Assembly (NCBI GenBank): GCA_015345905.1
Contig: JADDTR010000018.1
Location: 361-64,360 of the forward strand
Length of the DNA stretch: 64,000 nt
Direction of reading: 5' to 3'
From: Aotearoamyces nothofagi
Taxonomy: Eukaryota > Ascomycota > Leotiomycetes > Leotiales > Tympanidaceae
Positions 56,345 to 64,000 of this stretch are shown one piece after another. The notes under the pieces are model-generated. The model saw only the letters and a list, made by a program, of their open reading frames with translations. It searched no databases and was not told where the DNA came from. Every line of letters starts with the position of its first letter. Within the stretch, counting starts at the first letter, position 1. The position numbers and the translations under genes are program-made.

Positions 56345-57930
56345 ATGCCACTATCGAGGTCTAATTCATGTATAGACGTTGACTTTACGCTCCGACGCGT
56401 CTTCAAAAAGACTTCGTTCAGGTAGATACCCCAGTCGTGGTGTATACCGGTACATGTTGACTCGTTTCCAGACCGCTCCAACGTGAGGTAATCATATCTG
56501 CTTTGGAGGGGCAGGATGTCTTTCTGCAAGCGGCGACATCCTTCGGGAAGAGCCTGTGCTTCCAACTCCCGGCAGTGATTGACCATGGCAGTAAGCTCTT
56601 TCTGCGTTCAATCTTCTCTACCTTATTTTGACGTGTCAAGTTACGATTGTTATTTCGCCCCTCCTCTCATTGATGGTAATTTCCCATCTCAATCCTAGGC
56701 TTGGCTTGCGATACTGATTATCTGTAGGCGAATCAGGTTGATGCTCTGAGAGCCGCTGATATCAAGGCTGCTGCTATCAATGGTGCGACACCTCAGTCAG
56801 AGAAACAGCGAATCCTCAAAGATCTTGCTACAGGGCATCCTCTAACCAGACTTCTGTACATTACGCCTGAGTCATGTGCTCTTGACTACATCCGTAAGCA
56901 TCTTGCCGTCGTGCACGAACAACGTGAGCTTGCTCGCATTGCAGTAGACGAGGCCCATTGCATTTCCGAATGGGGTCATGACTTCCGCCCGTCCTTTAAA
57001 GAGCTACGCTGGTTCCGTGAGAGTTTTCCTGATGTCCCGATCATCTGTCTTACTGCCACCGCCACACCTCGAGTCAGACAGGATGTCATCAGTACTCTTG
57101 GAATGTCTGAAGAGAAAACGAAGGTCTTTACTATGACCACAAGTAGACAAAACTTGCATTACGAAGTAAGGTTCAAGAAAGATGAAGAAGACCACTTTGA
57201 CAACTTTCTCTGTTGGCTTCAAGCCGTTCACAGGAGACGAACAGATAATCCAGAACGTGCTGCGGAGCTTAGAGCACGCAACGAACGCCTAGACAACGTT
57301 TCTGGAATCATTTACACTCTCTATCGAAGAGACTGTGAAAGTATTGCGGCGCGTCTCCGCTCCTATAACATTGGCGCCAGGCCTTACCATGCCGGACTGA
57401 GCAACCAAGAAAAGACGGACACGCTGACCCGCTGGGTAAACAACGACGAGGGTTTCGATATTATTGTTGCCACTACAGCATTTGGCATGGGCATCGATAA
57501 GGAGAATGTCCGGTTTGTTGTTCACTGGCAACTACCCAAATCCTTCGAGGGATTCTATCAGGAATCCGGCCGTGCGGGTCGGGACGGCAAAGCCAGCGTG
57601 TGCATGATGTACTACAGCCGTGAGGACCGGGATCGCGCGTTCAACATGATCGCGCGGGACAGCAAGAAGGAGAACCAGAACCTGGAGGCCAGGATCAAGA
57701 GCCTGAAAGCGCTCGTCGACTACTGCGAGGACACGGATACCTGCCGCCACAGGATCATCTGCAGGTACTTCGGCGAGGCGCTCACTCCCGAGTGCGATCA
57801 CGCGTGCGATTGGCACAAGGACGCGAAAGCTCTGCGCAGGGCGAAGAAGGACGGGCTGGCGAGCGAGGAGTTTGTCAGTACGCAGAGAGAGAATGGCTAC
57901 TTCGACGGCGGATACGACGAGTACGATTGA
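56345..57930 (+). CDS. Short RecQ-family DNA helicase
   Basis: Four exons: 56345-56421, 56472-56590, 56641-56675 and 56728-57930, 477 aa. It is a 3'-5' ATP-dependent DNA helicase of the RecQ family. Motif 0 and I read LQREVIISALEGQD and AATSFGKS (residues 46-53), motif II VDEAHC (about 151), motif III TATATPRVRQDV, V ATTAFGMGIDKENVRF, VI QESGRAGRDGKASV. A Zn-binding segment follows (YCEDTDTCRHRIICRYF, then ECDHACDWH). The protein ends about 40 residues later with no winged-helix or HRDC domain, so it is a core helicase only. The N-terminal three exons (77 aa) are recovered only by splicing. The last 390 bp or so is GC-richer than the rest. Confidence 0.93.
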
Positions 57931-58692
57931 GCCCTCTGGTTCGCACGCCTATATGAGACATCGACCATCCATCCCCTTCTACCAAAAAAAAAAGACCTTC
58001 CTCATCTGGCCTGCATGGCTCCGATGAACATATCCCCAGACTCCTGTCCGTCAGCCCGGCCTCGAAGCTCGCAAGGAATCGCCAGCGCGATGTCGCGGGC
58101 CGACGGTGGAATATCTCTCTCTCCCATTATCTGCACGCTGGAATACTGGTGCCTGGACTTCTGATGCTGCCCAGACTGGAAGTGCGGGTGAGGCTGTGAT
58201 TTGTGGGTAGCATGTTGCTGCTGCGGCGGCTTGGACTCTGCCTGAGGCTCCTATAGGAGGTGGACACGGCATACCCGTTGTCGAGACTAACTCCAACTTG
58301 CAATCCGTCCCGAGGAGAGAATAGATAAGACTTATGATGGCTCCTGTTCGAACTTCAAACAAGAGACGGCGGGGTGATTAGGTCAGGTAGTACATGTCAC
58401 TAAGAGTCAAGGAGTCTGTTTTGCACGCAATTTGAGGTTTTATAAATTAAAATTATCGTATATTTTATTCGTTTCATCAGGTATTGTGATGGTCAGAAAT
58501 ACTATATTATATGTATGATAGTTATACCGACATCTATGTTCACGAATCATGAGATCTAATCATTTTCTACAGTCCCAAGAAGGGACCGAGGGAGATAACG
58601 CTTACGAGCAAAACAGGGCATAGCTTTTCCTACGCGTACTTAAATGAAATTAAGTTGGTGGTGTTGTGTAAGACAGGGTAGGGGGGGTGGTC
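57931..58692. other. Convergent intergenic region
   Basis: About 760 bp between the RecQ gene and the acyl-CoA synthetase gene, which converge. 58400-58600 is AT-rich. Nothing else recognised. Confidence 0.5.
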
Positions 58693-60300
58693 TTATAGCT
58701 TTGACTTTGGCTTGTCCTGTTTCTGCATGATATCCGCCACTATTCTGCGCTGGATCTTGCCCGTCGCCGTCTTCGGCATGTTGTCTGTGAAATAGATCTT
58801 GAAGCACGTTAGCATCCTTAAAGGTAACTGGCAAGGGCATCATCGTACCTTCTTCGGAACCTTGAACTTGGCCAGCCGTTCTGCGACCCATACGCGCAGC
58901 TCACTCTCGGCCAGTCTCTGGCCATTCTTCAATACGATCGCCACTGCGACCTCCTGGCCGTACAAGTCGTCTGGAATAGCAAAACTAACGGCTTCTGATA
59001 TGGCAGGATGCCGAGCCAACACATTATCCAATTCTATCGGGCTGATTTTCTCTCCTCCCTTATTAATCAACTCCTTGATTCTACCAGTAATAATAACATA
59101 ACCGTCTTTATCTTGCTTGCCTTGGTCACCAGTTCTGAAGAAGCCACCCTTTGTAAACGAAGTCCGGTTGGCTTCCGGATTGTTGAGGTAACCCTTGGTT
59201 ACGTTCTCGCCTCTAATACAGATCTCGGCCTCCGCTCCCCGTTTGACTTCGTTTCCATCTTGATCTAGGATTTTGATCTCAACGCCTTGCCCAATACCGA
59301 CACTGCCAGGTTGTCTCTTTCCCGGAGGGAGTGGGTTAGATGTCATCTGATGAGCGGCTTCCGTCATGGCATAAGCCTCTAGGACTGGAGCATTATAGGT
59401 TTCTTCCAATAGATGGAAAATGGTCGGGGAGAGCGGCGAGGAGCAAGATCGAATAAATCGGATGTTGGGCTTGGTAGCCGGAGGAGGGTTCTTTAGCAGG
59501 ATTTGATGTATCGTAGGCACAGCGGTATACCAAGTGGCTTGGTATGTGATGAAGTCATCCCAGAACTCCGAGGCGGAGAACTTGGCAGGGACGATAGCAG
59601 AGCCACCGGAGAGTAGAGGTGCTAGTAATCCCGCCACTAGCCCATGGACGTGGAAGAGGGGCATAACTAGCATGGTACGATCTTTAGGTGTCAACTTGTA
59701 TGTCGCCTGAATATTCTTCATTGTTCGAGTCAAGTTTCTGTGCGTTAAAGGCACCGCCTTTGGTCGTCCAGTCGTCCCACTCGTGTGTAATACCAAGGCA
59801 ATATCGTCTGGCTGTGCCCTCTCAACCTTCTGGTTGCCCTTCCCCTTTAATTTTCCTACGTCCTTGACATCTAACACGACCTCTCCGCGTCGAGGGTCCC
59901 AATAGCACTCAGCGATCGCAGCTTGGTATTTCCTCGCTGCACGTACTGCAGGGCCATCCTTATCAAACGAACCCCTTGGGACAAGTGCCAAGGAAGACTT
60001 TAAGTCATCGATATAAAATTCGAACTCTTCTTGTTTGTATGCCGAGTTCAGCGGCGCTGCAATCGCTCGTTGCCAGGAGCTCGCGAGAAAAGCGACGATG
60101 AATTCGTAAGTGTTTGGTAAAGCAATTGAGACGGCTGATTGAGGTGTGACGCCGAGCTTTGCGAGTTTCTGCTGGAAGGATGAGATGTGTGCTGATAGCT
60201 GCTTGTATGAGACTACGAGGGCCTTGGGCTTGAACGGTATGATAATTGCCGTGGCATCTTCGCCATGTGGAAATGAATTCGAGAGTGTGGTGGCAGCCAT
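58693..60300 (-). CDS. Peroxisomal acyl-activating enzyme (Pcs60/oxalyl-CoA synthetase type)
   Basis: Two exons: 60300-58849 and 58797-58693, 518 aa. An AMP-binding (ANL) ligase that activates a carboxylic acid to its CoA thioester. The ATP-binding motif HTSGTTGRPKAVPLTHRN is at about residue 171, followed by PLFHVHGL, the substrate-site EAYAMTEAAHQM at about 310, GGFFRTGD, then TGRIKELINKGGEKISP, and the C-terminal catalytic Lys in PKTATGKIQRR supplied by exon 2. The last residues are Ser-Lys-Leu, a canonical PTS1. Size and motifs fit Pcs60 (yeast Fat2), which is an oxalyl-CoA synthetase in yeast and plants. The substrate here is inference. Confidence 0.93.
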
Positions 60301-60869
60301 GATCGGGGCTTAATTGAGACGATTAAAAAATCTACAGGAAGATCAACTCATGAAATATCATATCATGAATCGGTAAGGCGTGCTTATACCCGGGATGGCA
60401 TAAAGTCGGCCGTGACGTTACACATCTCCGGCAGCGCTTAGGCTTGTCATTATTGGGCTTAGCCGGTGCTCCGCTGCTTCAATTAGAATCGCCAGCCCGC
60501 GCAGGTTGCAGCACCTATACATGAAAATTCTCACCACTTTGGCACTTGCAATGGGCTATTAAATCTTAGATACTCTATAGAACTTGCCGGTAAATTTTTT
60601 TTTGGCGTGGCATCCCTGCTTCGATAGGTTAAAGCTCGGAAGCACTGCGAAAGCACCCGCACGTGCCTCGTGCGTGTGGTGTCATACGTCTTTTGTAGGA
60701 TCTGGACTAGCCATTATATATAACTAACTATATAATAATCCTAATTTCCAAATATGTACAGGAATCTTGTTGTTTAGAAATATAATCCGCCCTCTGGTTT
60801 CAAATGGAGCCCTGCTCGTGCCCCTGATAGGATAGCCCTCTACAAGAGCCAAATCTATATTCGCTAAAC
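60301..60869. other. Intergenic region
   Basis: About 570 bp between the acyl-CoA synthetase start and the polygalacturonase 3' end. A T-run lies at 60594-60603. No other feature. Confidence 0.5.
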
Positions 60870-62171
60870 TTAGCAAGAAGCTCCGGAGGGAACATTTTTG
60901 CAAGCTGAGCTGGTTTTGCCTCCAGTGACGCTGACATCCGTCCATGTCCAGTCCGAGCAGGCACCGCTGGCACAAAGGATGTACACATTGGTGCCGCTGC
61001 TGCTGACCGTGCCCTTGACGCTGTTAAGAGTAAGGCCTGTGATTGGTACACCGTCTGTTGGAGTGCCAGTTGGGCTACCATTCTCGTAGTCTTGCTCAAT
61101 AACGATGCCGTATTTAGTGATGCCGGAGAGTGTAATGTCCTAAAGCAGTCCTTAGTGGGGTTCTTGGGAGTAGAAGCTGGTGGAAAATTTGTTACCTTGT
61201 AAGTGACGTCTGATACGGTTCCAGTGGCATCGTAAACAGTCTTGATGCGTACGCCGTTCTGGGAATCCGACACAGTAGATGATTCAATAGTGATACTGCT
61301 GACCGTGTTATCACTACGCCCGCCGACCGAGCCAATGGATAATCCGTGTCCGCCCGAGCAGGTACCACCGGTAAAGACAATATCCTAATGTATACTGTTA
61401 GATCATCTAAAAACATGACGGAGCGAAATGAAACGTACAGTTCCAGAATTGATAGCCAAGCAGTCATCTTGATTCTTTACAACAGCACCAGAAATCGTAA
61501 CACCGGTACTGCTGCCGATATCAAAAGCATCTGTGTTGTGGCCAAGATCATCTGTATCTCCGTCCGAGTCGTCAATGGTGATGTCGGTTAGAGCCAAGGT
61601 TCCAGTGATGCTGTTAACTGAGATGGCCTGAACTGGAGTGTTCTTGATGTTGAGGCCGGTAATGCTAGAAGTCCCCTTCAAGCTGTGAGCATAGAAAAAC
61701 TTGGGCTTAGTCACGCCGCCATTCGAGCCCTTTCCGTCCCACCAACGAGATCCATCGCCGTTGAGTTCGTTTCCAGATGCACCCGTGACAACAATGTTGG
61801 TCCCTGATACAGAGATAAGTGGGCCGGACCATTCTTCATATCCGAATGTAGTGGTTCCCTTGAAGATGACCTTCACATCAAATTAACCACAAGACTCTCT
61901 TATAAACGTAGCTTTTACTTACATGAGTGCCTTTATTCAAGCCAGTCATATCCAGAGTTGTGCCAGATGGCACAGCAATGTTACTGAGAACAATGGTCGA
62001 GCAGGAGGTTTTGGACTTGCTTGCAGATTTAGCATTCGTGAAGGTGCAGGTGGTAGCACGTTCCGCGAGATTCGGGCCAGCTGTTGGCATCGGCGCAGCG
62101 GCTGGTGCAGCCGATACAACGGCCGCTCCTACGCCGAGGAGCAACGCAATGGAAGGGGCGTAGTTGACCAT
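60870..62171 (-). CDS. Secreted endopolygalacturonase (GH28)
   Basis: Four exons: 62171-61923, 61870-61439, 61384-61196 and 61139-60870, 379 aa. Introns are 52-56 nt. The enzyme hydrolyses internal alpha-1,4 bonds of homogalacturonan (pectin) outside the cell. The signal peptide (residues 1-20, [13 protein letters not shown]) is followed by a short propeptide. Family GH28 motifs are all present: [19 protein letters not shown] with catalytic aspartates, [13 protein letters not shown] with the catalytic His, and RIKT. Four or more Cys pairs are present, including the C-terminal CASGACSDW and [10 protein letters not shown]. This is the usual length for a fungal endo-PG. Regulation by pectin or carbon source is expected of the family but not visible here. 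Confidence 0.95.
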
Positions 62172-62783
62172 TTTCAAGAATGAATGTATACGAATAGATA
62201 GCTGTCAAACCTATATGTGGTGTGAATGGAAGTAAGAACGAATGTAGATGTAGCAGTAAAAAGATGCGGGATCTTGATCTGCTGCCGAACAGAAGAGAGG
62301 GGAGGGCAAGCACCCATTTTATATACTTGACTGGGCGAAGCTTGAGAAAGAATCTTGGTGGTCCGGCCGACGGCCGGCTTCTGGACAAAACGGTGCTAGG
62401 ATACTTACTGTGCAAGTCTCCAATATACTCAGGATTCTCAGGATAGAGTGGGCAGTGAGCAGTGACATTCGACTCGGACATGGATAAGATTGGCGGGTCG
62501 GGTAGAACCCTAGAACATGCATGATCTGCCAAACAGAGGTGGGCCTGGAGGGGGTCGGACCATGAGCCAAATCCACAAGTACGGTAGTACCATGCGACTA
62601 TCTGTCGCCGTCGTCTCCAGTCCAAGATGGTGGATGGGCAGATATAGCAGAGACAGCAGATATAACAGAGCATGTTGAGCATGTTGACGCGGACCCACCA
62701 CGAGTGCAGCTGCGGTCCTCAAGTATCTGCTTGACTTACGGAGGCAGGTCCTCATGCTGTCATGGAGTCATGTCGGCCTGCCT

Positions 62784-62853
62784 TCTTGTCGTCTTGTCGT
62801 CTTGTCGTCTTGTCGTCTTGTCGTCTTGTCGTCTTGTCGTCTTGCGGGGGCTG
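62784..62853. repeat. GTCTTGTC octamer tandem array
   Basis: Eight or nine nearly perfect copies of an 8-bp unit. Confidence 0.95.
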
Positions 62854-63160
62854 CCGGCAGTCATGGCGGCGATGCTTGGGCAAAGACAGAAGCTTTGCCA
62901 TGCCGACTTGGCATCTCATTGGTGGAACGAAGAAGCATTCGAGGATCCCAGGACGGTTAGGAGCCGGGACGGGACCATTCTCGATCCAGGAACTCCAATA
63001 TAGCTCAGTATACGGTAGATCCCCGGGCACTATACATAGCACAGCCCGGCAGTTTACTCCCGTACCGGATGCAGGGTGCGAATGCGAACAGGATGGAGAC
63101 GAAGGGATGTAAAGGACAGGATGTCCTGTAGACCTACTGCAATACCGCATAGTACTGTAC

Positions 63161-63195
63161 TGTGCCATGCTGTGCTGTGCTGTGCTATGCTGTGC
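63161..63195. repeat. TGTGC pentamer repeat
   Basis: TGTGC pentamers with TATGC and CATGC variants, about six copies. Confidence 0.85.
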
Positions 63196-63710
63196 CTGTG
63201 GCAGCATGGATAGCAGGGCAGGGAGAGACAGATGGGATGGAAGGCGAGAGCTCAGGGCAGCAAAAGCCGACGGCTACGCGGTAAATGGTTGCAGACAGGC
63301 CCAGGCTAGGTGCCTTACAGCAAGTGCAGGACTGGGCGCGAGCCGGCAAGTTGCTGGCAAGCTGCTGGTTTCAGCATGGATTAAGCATTTTATCTGAATC
63401 GGCGATCATGTGGGGTAAGACGGCCGGCTATTAAGGACCGGCGGGTACTCTACTCGCTACGAGCCACGCGCGCTTACGCTGTAGACCGTACGTAGTGGTG
63501 GCGTGTGTAGAGCTGTGTGCAGGGCACCGTACTGCACTGTCCTGTAGAGTGTAGGCACCTGCCGGTTACTGGCCTGCCGAGTGCCTCCTTATCCACCTAG
63601 GTACCTCGGGCATTCTGTGCTGTAGCCTGTAGGGTCCTATGGGCGTGGGCACGGGCACTGCCTACAGGCACCGCAGTGCTCTCTACAGCGTGTACAAGTC
63701 CAGTGCAGTG

Positions 63711-63775
63711 GATACTCTACAGTAGCTACTCTACATACAGTAGCTACTCTACAGTAGCTACAGCAGCTACAGTGC
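63711..63775. repeat. Cluster of AGTAGCTACT palindromes
   Basis: The perfect palindrome AGTAGCTACT occurs at 63721-63730 and 63739-63748, with a third near-copy (AGTAGCTACA) at 63753. The copies are separated by TCTACATAC-type spacers. Confidence 0.85.
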
Positions 63776-63826
63776 GTGCTAGGCGTGTGCTAGGCATGTG
63801 CAGTGTGATGCGCTGCACCTCCCTAA

Positions 63827-63860
63827 TGCACTGCACTGCACGGCACGGCACGGCACAGCA
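63827..63860. repeat. CTGCA / CGGCA pentamer repeat
   Basis: CTGCA units grade into CGGCA units, about six pentamers. Confidence 0.85.
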
Positions 63861-64000
63861 TCTCGGTTCCGTCAGAAGCACCGCCGTTTTGGTTTCGCCG
63901 CTCACGTTTCATCTGATCATTCTTTATCGAGACGACCGACGACCAACCACTCCAACCACGCGTTTTACAAGGCCACCAATCAGCAGCCCCATCGCTGTTT

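Larger units (their letters stand above)
62172..64000. other. Low-complexity 3' region of the window
   Basis: About 1.8 kb without a supportable gene. The first 550 bp should hold the endo-PG promoter. From 62750 on it is GC-rich with short tandem words, palindromes and repeat-driven open frames, closely resembling 2600-4200 at the other end of the window. Confidence 0.6.

Noticed and set aside
1-64000. tRNA, rRNA, transposon, CRISPR or a secondary-metabolite cluster
   Set aside because: No cloverleaf with a TTCGA-type T-loop, no reverse transcriptase, integrase or transposase motif, and no polyketide or peptide synthase signature was recognised by eye. A small RNA gene could still have been missed.

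Overview
The window is nuclear DNA of a filamentous ascomycete (Pezizomycotina). The genes carry short introns (mostly 45-75 nt) with GTRNGT donors and CTAAC/CTGAC-type branch sites. The proteins are characteristic of filamentous fungi: 2EXR protein, GH28 endopolygalacturonase, Bud6/Aip3, DHA1 drug/polyamine transporter, fungal RGS membrane protein. The class within Pezizomycotina cannot be fixed from sequence reading alone. Gene models below were built by hand; wherever exon coordinates are given, the summed exon lengths were checked to be a multiple of three.

Layout. 0.8-2.3 kb: RGS-domain membrane protein. 2.3-5.1 kb: gene-free, GC-rich low-complexity DNA dominated by tandem 5-mers and 8-mers. 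5.1-8.2 kb: small membrane protein of unknown function and a myo-inositol-type sugar transporter. 8.8-12.3 kb: an orphan protein convergent with a peroxisomal acyl-CoA oxidase ending SRL; the facing 3' ends share an unusually GC-rich patch. 13.0-15.1 kb: DHA1 MFS transporter with a 15-nt microexon. 15.1-17.9 kb: gene-poor. 17.9-24 kb: 2EXR protein, Ypi1 (PP1 inhibitor-3), Bud6. 25-29.9 kb: ataxin-2/Pbp1, a possible tiny two-exon gene, and an alkyltransferase-like DNA repair protein (Atl1). 30.6-39.7 kb: Cys-rich GPI-type surface protein, Rud3 golgin, unknown membrane protein, Get1, PTAR1-like prenyltransferase-alpha protein. 39.7-42.5 kb: gene-free. 42.5-49.6 kb: yapsin-like aspartic protease, vacuolar amino-acid transporter (AVT type), Nop15, SMN. 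50.7-57.9 kb: cupredoxin-like secreted protein, 4F5/SERF small protein, four-TM protein, guanylate kinase, short RecQ helicase. 58.7-62.2 kb: peroxisomal acyl/oxalyl-CoA synthetase ending SKL and endopolygalacturonase. 62.2-64 kb: low-complexity DNA like that at 2.3-4.8 kb.

Most genes are housekeeping and do not form a metabolic cluster. Related functions do occur: two peroxisomal enzymes of acyl-CoA metabolism, two RNP assembly or ribosome factors side by side (Nop15 and SMN share a divergent promoter), membrane-traffic factors (Rud3, Get1, PTAR1-like, Bud6), and several secreted or GPI-type wall proteins. Several small multi-exon genes (Atl1, SMN, SERF, Ypi1, the RecQ N-terminus) are only visible after splicing. 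No transposon, rRNA, CRISPR, or convincing tRNA was seen. I did not find a clearly new multi-gene system. The most distinctive features are the pentamer/octamer repeat islands, the GC-rich 3' patches, and the small spliced genes.
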